Made by a program: the position numbers and the translations under genes. This document shows, one piece after another, positions 50,197 through 57,675 of a stretch of DNA of 64,000 nt; position 1 is the stretch's first letter; each line of letters begins with the position of its first letter. Below the pieces are notes generated by a model. It made no database searches and was not told where the DNA came from. It worked only from the letters and a program-made list of their open reading frames with translations. The stretch spans positions 2,852,001 through 2,916,000 of the forward strand of contig NZ_CP178208.1 of the NCBI RefSeq assembly GCF_047219225.1, written 5' to 3'. The DNA is from IMCC45349 sp047219225. GTDB lineage: Bacteria; Bacteroidota; Bacteroidia; Flavobacteriales; Flavobacteriaceae.

Positions 50197-51363
50197 ATGG
50201 ATAATAATTTCAAGATGGTTGCCAAAACCTTATTTGGTTTTGAAGAGCTTTTAGCAAAAGAGTTACGTAACCTTGGTGCACAAGAGGTAAAAGTAGGTGT
50301 TCGTAACGTTAGTTTTGTAGGAGATAAGGGTTTTATGTATAAGGCAAACTTAGGATTGCGTACTGCTATTAAAATTTTAAAACCTTTAAAAACCTTTAGA
50401 GTAGTAAGCGAACAAGATTTATACGATAAAGTTAAGCGTATTGCTTGGGAAAAGTACTTGTCTGAAAGTGGTTCTTTAGCTATTGATGCTACTGTACATA
50501 GCCATATTTTTACACATTCAAAGTACATTGCTTTAAAATCTAAAGATGCTATTGTAGATCGTTTTAGAGAGGTAAAAGGTGAGCGACCAAATATTGATTT
50601 ACGTTTTCCAGATTTAAAAGTAAACATACATATTGATAGACAATTATGTACGGTTTCGTTAGATAGTAGCGGCGAATCTTTGCACAGACGTGGTTATAAA
50701 ACAGCCACTAATATTGCACCAATTAACGAGGTGTTAGCTGCTGGTTTAATTATGTTGTCTGGTTGGGATGGACAAAGCGATTTTATGGATCCAATGTGTG
50801 GTAGTGGAACAGTTATGATTGAAGCTGCTATGATTGCTTGTAACATTCCTCCAAACTTAATGCGTAAAGAATTTGCTTTTGAACGTTGGCAAGATTGGGA
50901 TGTGGATTTATTTGAAAAAATTGAAGAATCTTTATTAAAGAAAACTAGAGATTTCCATCATAAAATAATTGGTTACGATAAATCGCCAAGTGCAGTACGT
51001 AAAGCACAAGACAATGTAAAGAATGCTCATTTGGATGAGTTTATAAAAATTAAGCACGAAGACTTCTTTAAAACCCAAAAAGGAGGTGATAAGCATTTGC
51101 ATATGGTGTTTAATCCACCTTATGGTGAGCGTTTAGATATTGATATGGAAAAGTTTTATGCCGATATTGGTACAACGCTAAAACATGGTTATCCAGGTAC
51201 GCACGCTTGGTTTATTACATCTAATTTAGAAGCGTTAAAACATGTAGGTTTACGTCCATCACGAAAGATAAAACTATTTAACGCTAAGTTGGAGTCACGT
51301 TTAGTGAAATACGAAATGTACGCAGGTAGTAAAAAAGCTAAGAAGCAGCAATTAGATTCTTAG
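50197..51363 (+). CDS. THUMP-domain class I RNA methyltransferase (RlmL-like)
   Basis: A 388-residue RNA N2-guanine methyltransferase-like protein from ATG 50197 (MDNNFKMVAKTLFGFEELL); a TTG at 50185 would add 4 residues and is less likely. The N-terminal part is a ferredoxin-like plus THUMP domain (SHIFTHSKYIALKSKDAI). The catalytic half has MDPMCGSGTVMIEAAMI, YDKSPSAVRKAQDN and NPPYGERLD (N-P-P-Y). The family methylates 23S rRNA G2445 (RlmL N-terminal half) or a tRNA; length suits the single-domain Bacteroidota type. Confidence 0.9.
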   Translation: MDNNFKMVAKTLFGFEELLAKELRNLGAQEVKVGVRNVSFVGDKGFMYKANLGLRTAIKILKPLKTFRVVSEQDLYDKVKRIAWEKYLSESGSLAIDATVHSHIFTHSKYIALKSKDAIVDRFREVKGERPNIDLRFPDLKVNIHIDRQLCTVSLDSSGESLHRRGYKTATNIAPINEVLAAGLIMLSGWDGQSDFMDPMCGSGTVMIEAAMIACNIPPNLMRKEFAFERWQDWDVDLFEKIEESLLKKTRDFHHKIIGYDKSPSAVRKAQDNVKNAHLDEFIKIKHEDFFKTQKGGDKHLHMVFNPPYGERLDIDMEKFYADIGTTLKHGYPGTHAWFITSNLEALKHVGLRPSRKIKLFNAKLESRLVKYEMYAGSKKAKKQQLDS

Positions 51364-51370
51364 TTTCTTA

Positions 51371-52015
51371 TTATTTTGGAATACGCTGAATAATAAATTT
51401 CATTTGTCCTCTGTGGTTAGATTCGTGTTCGCATACATGAAACCACTTACAGTAATTATTAGTTGGTTTGTTTTCAAAAAATGGTTCTGATTTCATAATC
51501 CATTTATCATCCCTTTTGGCAAACTCTTTTTTAGTGATTTCTCTTACTTCTTCAAGTTTTGTTAAGTAATAATCAATAGAATTACCTTTAATTAGCTCAC
51601 GACCTTTTTCTCCTAAGCCACTTGGTACATCCCATTCTGTTTTAATCTCATCACTCCAAGTTCCCCATTCCATTTCGTCAAAAGTGTTTAATTGGTAATA
51701 CTTTTCAGTTGCAGCTAAGTGTAGAAGCATAGCTCCAATAGAGTTTGATTTATCGTCAATTTGAAAATCCAATTGCTCAACTGTTAAATCTTTTACAGTA
51801 TTAATAACCCATGTTCGCATCATTGTCATGGTAGATAGTAATGTTCCTATTTGAGGCGAATAGCCTTCTTGTGGTCCAACTAAGTATATACTATCAGATG
51901 TGTTTTCTTGTGATTCTTGTGCCATATTAATTAGTGGAGCAGATAAAAGTCCAGCAGTTAATAATGAGGTGTTTTTAATAAATTGTCTTCTGTTAGTGCT
52001 AGCTTGTTTACTCAT
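51371..52015 (-). CDS. Tat-exported DinB-like protein
   Basis: A 214-residue protein. Residues 1-35 form a twin-arginine signal (NRRQFIKNTSLLTAGLLSAP), so folded export with a bound cofactor is likely. The rest is a DinB superfamily bundle with metal-ligand candidates AMLLHLAATEKYY, and HVCEHESNHRGQM at the end. DinB proteins are usually cytoplasmic thiol transferases, so a Tat-exported one is unusual. It is convergent with the THUMP gene, 7 bp away. Confidence 0.85.
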   Translation of the reverse strand: MSKQASTNRRQFIKNTSLLTAGLLSAPLINMAQESQENTSDSIYLVGPQEGYSPQIGTLLSTMTMMRTWVINTVKDLTVEQLDFQIDDKSNSIGAMLLHLAATEKYYQLNTFDEMEWGTWSDEIKTEWDVPSGLGEKGRELIKGNSIDYYLTKLEEVREITKKEFAKRDDKWIMKSEPFFENKPTNNYCKWFHVCEHESNHRGQMKFIIQRIPK

Positions 52016-52124
52016 AATTAATAAAAATTGGATTTGTTAGTAAGTGTTTAATTTGCTGTAAAACAGCACTATGTAAGATACAAAAAAGATAGACACTATT
52101 TTTAGACTAACTTTTCAGGTATAT

Positions 52125-52165
52125 AAAACCTCATCAAGTAGTTTCTTGCTACTTGATGAGGTTTT
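52125..52165 (-). terminator. Strong terminator hairpin
   Basis: A 17-base perfect stem (AAAACCTCATCAAGTAG / CTACTTGATGAGGTTTT) with a 7-nt loop. On the minus strand it follows the stop of the 52191-52724 gene by about 26 nt and ends in a T run. Confidence 0.88.
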
Positions 52166-52190
52166 ATTGTAAAATATTTAAAAGTTTAAG

Positions 52191-52724
52191 TTATAATCTA
52201 GGATACTCATCAAACAACTGTTCTATTAAACTCTTAACATAAGGTTTAAGTTTGCTTTTAGAACGGTTTAAATCACACTGTACAGAAGCTTGCCATATCA
52301 CTTGGTTTTTATTAAAATCTGAAACATAAATAACTAAGGTTTCCTCTGTATAGACAATAGTATCTATTTTGCATTCGTGCCAATAGTTATAATCGCCTTG
52401 TGATTCGCAATTGGTAAACGTCGCTTCCTTTTGTTGTATAACTAATTGAAACCCTACTTGTAACTCTGGATTTAGTACATTGGTTTTATGACCAATAAGT
52501 TCCATTTCTGCTTCTATAGCATCACCAATTAATTGACGTACTTCATTATTATCGTAATTTGGATAATTGGTGTTTTCTACAAATAAATCGTCAATACACA
52601 GTACAAAAGTAGAGTATTGGTTAAAGTCTATGGTGTCATCATAGTCTGCAAGTACAGCACTAGTTGATGCACAACCAAAAACAAACAGTAAAGCTAAAGT
52701 GCTTAAGATATATTTTGCTTTCAT
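52191..52724 (-). CDS. DUF4136-type lipoprotein
   Basis: A 177-residue lipoprotein. The signal ends in the lipobox VFGC (Cys18). The mature part starts DYDDTIDFNQYSTFVL, a common DUF4136 opening, followed by VRQLIGDAIEAEMELIGHK and a late WQASVQCDLN strand. It is probably an outer-membrane-anchored protein of unknown function. Its leader shares a 19-bp sequence with that of the 54353-54583 gene (52803-52821). Confidence 0.8.
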   Translation of the reverse strand: MKAKYILSTLALLFVFGCASTSAVLADYDDTIDFNQYSTFVLCIDDLFVENTNYPNYDNNEVRQLIGDAIEAEMELIGHKTNVLNPELQVGFQLVIQQKEATFTNCESQGDYNYWHECKIDTIVYTEETLVIYVSDFNKNQVIWQASVQCDLNRSKSKLKPYVKSLIEQLFDEYPRL

Positions 52725-52802
52725 GATTAAAGGTTTTATAAGATTGATGTTACTCTTATAAATGTCTTTAAATCAAGGCGTAATTACTATGATAATTGTC
52801 AG

Positions 52803-52821
52803 TTGAGGTTGTTAAAGTTTT
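52803..52821 (-). promoter_or_regulatory. Shared upstream motif, copy 1
   Basis: AAAACTTTAACAACCTCAA on the minus strand, 79 nt before ATG 52724. An identical 19-mer lies 40 nt before ATG 54583. The AACTTT start recalls ECF sigma-factor -35 elements, but no common -10 could be aligned. Confidence 0.45.
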
Positions 52822-52894
52822 TAGAATTTCATTGTAGAAAAATCACGTAATTTATTATTCATAATAATGAATTATAGTCTTTGTTATAATTAGC

Positions 52895-53716
52895 TTAATG
52901 ATTTTTTATTTCACTACAAGAAATATAAACTGATGTTGTTAATCTATCTCTTTTGTCAAAAATTTCTAGTGATATAAGGTTGTTATTTTCACCTCTTTCT
53001 TCGATTGAATAATATCCTTTCTTTTTGGTTATAGTAATTCCATAGTTTATTCCTTTGGCTTCTTTAAAGTAATCTATTCTATGCTTATTTGTTTCTATTT
53101 CGGTAGTTTTACTATTTAAGCTTAAGTTTCCATTTTTATCTGTTCTATAATACTCTGTAACTTTTCCATCTTTTGAGTATTTATACTCTTCAACTCTTAT
53201 TAGTTGTTTTGATAAATTATACCAATGTCTAGAAGTTATTTTGTTTTTATCGTTGTAACTTGCTTTGAAACTTAGGTAGTATTTGCCATTTTTTTTGTTA
53301 TAAAGCTCTAAATTATTCCCCTTTTTGTCATAAGTTCTTTTTTGATCATTTAAAGTATCTCCTTTTCGTATTTGAAAATAGTTAGTTCTATTTCCGTTAT
53401 CATCATAGAGATATACAATGTAGTCTAAGGTATCTTTTTTTGAAGTAATGATAGCTTGTACAAATTTTTTATCAGTATCAATAATAGTCACTGTTTTAGA
53501 ACCTTTATCTAATGCAGAAGAAAGCGTGTTAGTATTTGTTAATTGATTCCAATCTTTATCATAATAAGTAATTAATTTTCTATAATCTAAGGTGTCTTTT
53601 TTCTTGTATACTGTAGAATGAATTGTTTTTACATGCTTTGTGTTTTTAGGATAATCTTGTGAATAAACAGAGATTGAAATTGAAAAAAGAAAAAGAATAA
53701 TTAGGTTGCCTCTCAT
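52895..53716 (-). CDS. Hypothetical secreted repeat-like protein
   Basis: A 273-residue protein with a signal peptide (residues 1-19). The mature part has irregular beta-hairpin-like repeats built around a Y-x-x-D/K-G/N pattern (YKKKDTLDYRKLITYYDKDWN, YLYDDNGNRTNYF, YDKKGNNLELYNKK, YNDKNKITSRHWYN, YKYSKDGKVTEYYRTDKNGN), similar in style to YwqK/MORN-like or RHS-like repeat proteins. I cannot name the family. It is probably exported to the periplasm or surface. It stands alone, with about 170 bp to its lipoprotein neighbour. Confidence 0.7.
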   Translation of the reverse strand: MRGNLIILFLFSISISVYSQDYPKNTKHVKTIHSTVYKKKDTLDYRKLITYYDKDWNQLTNTNTLSSALDKGSKTVTIIDTDKKFVQAIITSKKDTLDYIVYLYDDNGNRTNYFQIRKGDTLNDQKRTYDKKGNNLELYNKKNGKYYLSFKASYNDKNKITSRHWYNLSKQLIRVEEYKYSKDGKVTEYYRTDKNGNLSLNSKTTEIETNKHRIDYFKEAKGINYGITITKKKGYYSIEERGENNNLISLEIFDKRDRLTTSVYISCSEIKNH

Positions 53717-53771
53717 ACTAAAGTTTTTTTAATTGCTTATAACAAGCTTATATAAAGTCTGTTTTATGGGA

Positions 53772-54242
53772 TTAGTTTTTTCTACTTTTTATAATTCTTT
53801 TTATTTCTTTAGAAGGTTTCATTTTGTTTTCAGAATTAGAGCAATACGCAATTAATATTTCTTTTGCTTGATTATGAATTTGAGCACTATCCAATTTATC
53901 TCCTTTATTTTCTAAAACCACTTTTGTCATTGCTGCCATGTATAAGCCTAATAAATCGTCATTTCCTTTTGTGATTTTTAATGATTCTTCACTAATTTCA
54001 AAAGAATAATCTGGAGTTCCCATCATCCATTTCATAATATATTGAACAGAAGTTAATCGGTTTAATTCTGAAACGTTGGCTGGATTGTTGAACAGGTAAT
54101 TTGCACATAACAATACTTTCGATTCTTCAGTTTTATAGCTTTCTACATTTTTAAATTCATAATTAGCTAGTTGTGTAAAATTTTGAGCAATACTTAGGTT
54201 TGATGTACAAATAATTGCAATAATTAGAATGATTTTTTTCAT
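53772..54242 (-). CDS. Hypothetical exported protein
   Basis: A 156-residue protein with a signal peptide (MKKIILIIAIICTSNLSIA). The mature part is mainly helical, with ESYKTEESKVLLCANYLFNNP and SVQYIMKWMMGTPDYSFEI, a pattern that I have seen in uncharacterised Bacteroidota proteins. No catalytic residues are visible. It lies 55 bp upstream (in transcription order) of the 53716 gene, and may share expression with it. Confidence 0.7.
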   Translation of the reverse strand: MKKIILIIAIICTSNLSIAQNFTQLANYEFKNVESYKTEESKVLLCANYLFNNPANVSELNRLTSVQYIMKWMMGTPDYSFEISEESLKITKGNDDLLGLYMAAMTKVVLENKGDKLDSAQIHNQAKEILIAYCSNSENKMKPSKEIKRIIKSRKN

Positions 54243-54352
54243 GAATATTAATTTAGGTTTATATTGTATATGTAATTTTTATAGTTAAGGTTTAAGAATA
54301 CAATCAAAGCGAACTGAATGAAGTAATTCTTGAGCAATAAATTATTGGATTA

Positions 54353-54583
54353 TTAACCAACCTGTGAATAAGCATATATAAAAAATAGTATGGTTACAAT
54401 AATAGGAATTGCAATAAGCCACCAAACAAGCTTGGATGTGTCTGTTCTAACTTGCTCCATTTTTTTTAGTTGTAATTTTTGATAGTATAGTATTTCTTTT
54501 AGTGTTTCACTGTCATTAAGGTCACTGTAATCTTCGAGAAATTCTAATTTTTCTTTTGAGTGTAATATTTTATCCTTATTCAT
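54353..54583 (-). CDS. Small membrane protein, single C-terminal anchor
   Basis: A 76-residue protein. Residues 1-50 are charged and helical (KEKLEFLEDYSDLNDSETL, KEILYYQKLQLKKMEQV), able to form a coiled coil; residues 52-73 are one transmembrane segment (WWLIAIPIIVTILFFIYAY). Function unknown. The 19-bp motif at 54623-54641 lies 40 nt before its ATG. Confidence 0.65.
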   Translation of the reverse strand: MNKDKILHSKEKLEFLEDYSDLNDSETLKEILYYQKLQLKKMEQVRTDTSKLVWWLIAIPIIVTILFFIYAYSQVG

Positions 54584-54622
54584 AATTTTTATGATTTGAG
54601 TAAATTGAATTGTTTGGCTTAA

Positions 54623-54641
54623 TTGAGGTTGTTAAAGTTTT
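54623..54641 (-). promoter_or_regulatory. Shared upstream motif, copy 2
   Basis: AAAACTTTAACAACCTCAA on the minus strand, identical to the copy at 52803-52821. It lies 40 nt before ATG 54583. Confidence 0.45.
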
Positions 54642-54664
54642 GATATTTAAAAAAATAAAAAGTT

Positions 54665-55585
54665 TTAACTCCAGTCTTCGTAAGGAATACCTACTTCTTC
54701 TCCTAATTCTCTTAGCTTAATATTTAATTCACTAATTTTATTTTGGATTTGGTTTAAATTAATTTCAAGTTTATTTCTCTGTAGCATAAGAGATGAAAAC
54801 TCTTCTAATTTAATAGTATGAGAATTAATTAATTCTTCATTTTTTTTGATTTCAGTATTCAAATATTCTTTATAATCCTTTATACATTTATCATATGTTT
54901 TATTACTTAAGAAAGCCCATTTTTTACTTTCTTTTGATATTAAATAATCTTTTAAAATTTGAATAGAATAATTGGAGTTATAATATTCAATAAACTTTTT
55001 TAAGTTGATTGATAAAGTTGATGTTTCTAATAATTCTAATTTAGCTTTTTTTGTTTTATCTATTGAATTTGTGAAAAAAGGTTCAATGAATATTTCTTTG
55101 TTTTGAAAGTTTGAAACAATATCTACTCTTATATCTCCAATTGGTGTTTTGTACTGTTTTTCAATTTCAATATTGTAAATTTTTATTCTTTTAGATTCAG
55201 TTAGATTATTTTTAAAACTTTTTCTAAATCTAGACCTTAGCGTATCGTGTATATTTTGGTCTAAAATTTCATTATACATTTTTTGAAATTTCTGTCTTTG
55301 TTTTTCTGGAAGCTCATCAATTGTTAATTCAGGTATTTCAATTTCTTGAATGGTTTTAAATATTTCTTTAGATACCCAATGTATATATGATTCTAAGCTA
55401 CCTATGCAATTTGAATCTGGTTTATGCCTAAAATGTGGTGTTTGATGATTTATTACTGCGACAAAGTTATCTTTACATTCATTGCAAATTAAGTTCTCTT
55501 TATTGTCTTTTGTTACATTTTGAATTTCAACAAGTTGATTTGTTATATTGTTATAAGCAATTGGGTATGTAATATTATTGTTCAA
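54665..55585 (-). CDS. CoiA-like nuclease-family protein
   Basis: A 306-residue protein related to the competence protein CoiA. It has an N-terminal zinc-finger-like region (LICNECKDNFV ... HFRHKPDSNC), a nuclease-like middle with the PD-(D/E)XK-type stretch IGDIRVDIVSNFQN and EIFIEPFFTNSID, and a C-terminal coiled coil (about 235-295). The usual CoiA Glu-x-Gln is Glu-Pro-Phe here, so activity is uncertain. It lies 66 bp after the TIR gene on the same strand and probably shares its transcript. In this setting a defence or DNA-processing role is as likely as competence. Confidence 0.75.
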   Translation of the reverse strand: MNNNITYPIAYNNITNQLVEIQNVTKDNKENLICNECKDNFVAVINHQTPHFRHKPDSNCIGSLESYIHWVSKEIFKTIQEIEIPELTIDELPEKQRQKFQKMYNEILDQNIHDTLRSRFRKSFKNNLTESKRIKIYNIEIEKQYKTPIGDIRVDIVSNFQNKEIFIEPFFTNSIDKTKKAKLELLETSTLSINLKKFIEYYNSNYSIQILKDYLISKESKKWAFLSNKTYDKCIKDYKEYLNTEIKKNEELINSHTIKLEEFSSLMLQRNKLEINLNQIQNKISELNIKLRELGEEVGIPYEDWS

Positions 55586-55651
55586 TGATTTTTATTTTGT
55601 CTTAGAAATTATGCGATTAATTTTAATAATTAAAAATGATGATTATCATCT

Positions 55652-56350
55652 CTAGATAGTAGTTAATTCAGCTAATTTTTTAGCAATATTTTCCATTGTG
55701 TCTTCTTGAGTGTCTAAACCATTTCTTGAACCCAATAAAGGACTTATATCTCTCAATTCATCATAAGTTGTATTATGTACAATGGGTACAAGTTGGTCTC
55801 TAGCAAGTAAAGCAGATAATTCTTTATCAGCTACGCCTTCATTTTGTACCCTTTTCAAAAAGCTAGGAGTTACTAAAACAATTCCAATTTTTGATTTTGC
55901 CAAACCTTTATCAATTTCTCTGAGGAATGAAGTTCCTAATGGTATATCTTTTTCACTGAACCAAACTGTAACACTGTTGGATATTAAGAGGTTATATAGA
56001 TCTAATGCAGATTCTCGTCTGTCATCCCAAGCATGACAAAGAAATATATCTTTTACATCTTGTTTCTCTGCTTTCTTTTCAACAACTTTTCTAACTGGAG
56101 TAAGAGTATTTATTTCAGCTGTAGTATAAAAAATTGATGAACCAGATTTCGACCATGAGGCTTTTCGCGTTCTGCCTTTAGAACTATTGTAATTTCCTGA
56201 TGAAGTTGCCCTATTACTTAAAGAATAGTCATCATATGATGGATATGAATAATTAGACCTATATCTACTATACCTGTTTCGACAGGCTGGACAATTAGCT
56301 TTACCACTTGCTGTGCGATGACCATTTACTGGGGCTGTACATCTTGCCAT
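55652..56350 (-). CDS. TIR-domain protein with an N-terminal Cys/His motif
   Basis: A 232-residue protein. Residues 1-23 contain C4, H11, C20 and C23 (CTAPVNGHR ... CPAC), a small putative zinc site; residues 24-65 are Tyr/Ser/Asn/Arg-rich and probably disordered. Residues about 98-232 are a TIR domain: DIFLCHAWDDRRESA (strand A), VWFSEKDIPLGTSF (BB loop), GIVLVTPSFLKR, and a candidate catalytic Glu177 in ADKELSALL. Bacterial TIR domains often cleave NAD+ in antiphage immunity. The zinc-like head could sense nucleic acid or a partner. It is followed by the CoiA-like gene. Confidence 0.88.
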   Translation of the reverse strand: MARCTAPVNGHRTASGKANCPACRNRYSRYRSNYSYPSYDDYSLSNRATSSGNYNSSKGRTRKASWSKSGSSIFYTTAEINTLTPVRKVVEKKAEKQDVKDIFLCHAWDDRRESALDLYNLLISNSVTVWFSEKDIPLGTSFLREIDKGLAKSKIGIVLVTPSFLKRVQNEGVADKELSALLARDQLVPIVHNTTYDELRDISPLLGSRNGLDTQEDTMENIAKKLAELTTI

Positions 56351-56431
56351 AAGGATTATGTTTTTATTTATTAATATTTATAAGTTGTATGTTTCACTTA
56401 AGTACTTATCTTATTTGGCTTGCATAAAACA

Positions 56432-56566
56432 TTATAAGTTCTTTTTAGCCTCTTTTAAACCTTTATTATATCCTACTTTTTTACCAATAAAAAAGGCGAG
56501 AACAAAAAATATAACTGGTAAGGTGAGTATTAAAATAACTTGTATTGGTCCAAAAGCTAAGGGCAT
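56432..56566 (-). CDS. Very small membrane protein (44 aa)
   Basis: A 44-residue reading frame. It starts MPLAFGPIQVIL, has one hydrophobic segment (about residues 8-27, VILILTLPVIFFVLAFFIG) and a basic tail KKVGYNKGLKEAKKNL. I consider it real because a TACGTA promoter module lies at 56592-56638, with its -7 about 26 nt before the ATG, and the GY-x-x-G-x-x-EA tail looks like a conserved small-protein motif. It lies 82 bp before the TIR gene on the same strand. Function unknown. Confidence 0.6.
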   Translation of the reverse strand: MPLAFGPIQVILILTLPVIFFVLAFFIGKKVGYNKGLKEAKKNL

Positions 56567-56591
56567 AATTTTTTTGTTTTAAAAAGTGATA

Positions 56592-56638
56592 TAAATCTAT
56601 CTATTTACAAAGCACTAAACAATACGTAGAAATACGTA
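56592..56638 (-). promoter_or_regulatory. TACGTA promoter module of the 44-aa gene
   Basis: Minus strand: box TACGTATTTCTACGTA (56638-56623), TTG (56622-56620), 20 bp, TAGATTTA (56599-56592). Leader about 20 nt to 56566. It may also supply the TIR/CoiA-like genes downstream. Confidence 0.65.
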
Positions 56639-56726
56639 ATTTTTATACTAAAGTAAATAATTAACTAGCTATAAAGATCTGCAAACAAAAAGAGAGTAAC
56701 TATGATATTTGTTAGGTTTTACTTAC

Positions 56727-56756
56727 AAAAAAAAGGGAAACCAATTAAGGTTTCCC
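56727..56756 (-). terminator. Terminator after the 115-aa membrane protein gene
   Basis: On the minus strand GGGAAACC / GGTTTCCC with a 6-nt loop is followed by eight T. It lies 34 nt after the stop at 56790. Confidence 0.85.
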
Positions 56757-56789
56757 ACTCACTTTATTTGGGGTTGCTGCTATTGTTTG

Positions 56790-57137
56790 TTATGGAGAGA
56801 AATTAAATGTCCTTGTTTCCCAAGAGAAATACACAATAATGTTGGTTTTATAATTGTTTATCTTTTGATGTATTTTATGAATTCTAGTTTCAAAAACTTT
56901 ATTTAAGCCTAAGCGTTCTGCTAATTTATATTGCTCTTTATTAATGTAAATAACTTCAAAATTCACAAAATTAGAATTGTATCCTGTTATAAATTTTGGT
57001 AATGTTATTTTAGTGTTTTTATAAGTTTCAATAAAAGCTTTTTTGTATTGTTTTTGTTTCCATTTAAGGTAAATAAATCTGCATAGTATCCATCCTCCAA
57101 TTAAAGAAATGATAATATATAATACAGAAGATATCAT
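56790..57137 (-). CDS. Small membrane-anchored protein (115 aa)
   Basis: A 115-residue protein with one N-terminal transmembrane segment (about residues 5-26, YIIISLIGGWILCRFIYL) followed by a cytoplasmic or periplasmic domain rich in Lys, Tyr and Asn. The domain is strand-forming (VNFEVIYINKEQYKLAERLGL, YKTNIIVYFSWETRTFNF). No family is recognised. It has its own TACGTA module (57212-57258) and a clear terminator, so it is a monocistronic gene and likely real. Confidence 0.7.
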   Translation of the reverse strand: MISSVLYIIISLIGGWILCRFIYLKWKQKQYKKAFIETYKNTKITLPKFITGYNSNFVNFEVIYINKEQYKLAERLGLNKVFETRIHKIHQKINNYKTNIIVYFSWETRTFNFSP

Positions 57138-57211
57138 TTTACATATTGCTTTTAAAGTTATTTACATGTTGCTTACTAGTGATTTATTTGACACACTATT
57201 TGTGCGCTTCT

Positions 57212-57258
57212 CTAAAGTAAAATTTTATATAATACCAAACAATACGTAGAATTACGTA
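57212..57258 (-). promoter_or_regulatory. TACGTA promoter module of the 115-aa membrane protein gene
   Basis: Minus strand: box TACGTAATTCTACGTA (57258-57243), TTG (57242-57240), 20 bp, TACTTTAG (57219-57212). Leader about 68 nt to 57137. Confidence 0.65.
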
Positions 57259-57312
57259 TTTTTAAGCAAATCAATTTGTTTGCTGTTAAACTAAAAATGA
57301 GTAGTTCTTATA

Positions 57313-57588
57313 TTAGGCTTTAACAAACCATATAGCAAATAAAGCTACAGCTATTATTGATATGATAAGTATTGTAGTTTCTTTGATGCGTTTTTGTTTA
57401 GCTTCTTGTTGAATGCGTTTTATAGTGTTTTCTTCTTTGTTTTTGTCTACACTTTTAAAGTGAACCTTACTATTAGATTTATACCTAAACGCATGAGTTT
57501 TCTTTTCTCTAATTTCTTTTTTACGACGCATTTCTTGCACACGTTGTTTGTGTGCACTTAATCTACCATATGTTCCATCTAAAGGCAT
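57313..57588 (-). CDS. Small tail-anchored basic protein (91 aa)
   Basis: A 91-residue protein. The first 65 residues are very basic and helical (MPLDGTYGRLSAHKQRVQEM, KKEIREKKTHAFRYKS), and the C-terminal 20 are one transmembrane segment (TILIISIIAVALFAIWFV). The N-terminus recalls flavobacterial small proteins of unknown role. Function cannot be assigned. Confidence 0.65.
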   Translation of the reverse strand: MPLDGTYGRLSAHKQRVQEMRRKKEIREKKTHAFRYKSNSKVHFKSVDKNKEENTIKRIQQEAKQKRIKETTILIISIIAVALFAIWFVKA

Positions 57589-57675
57589 ACTTATTGTTAG
57601 TATTAAATAACTTTATGTTACAGTTACAGACTTATAAGTTTAAGTGTATAAGCTATTTGTAGCTATGCATCATAA

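Noticed and set aside
54665..55585. True competence gene coiA
   Set aside because: The nuclease motif is altered, and the neighbours are a TIR gene and small membrane proteins, not competence genes.
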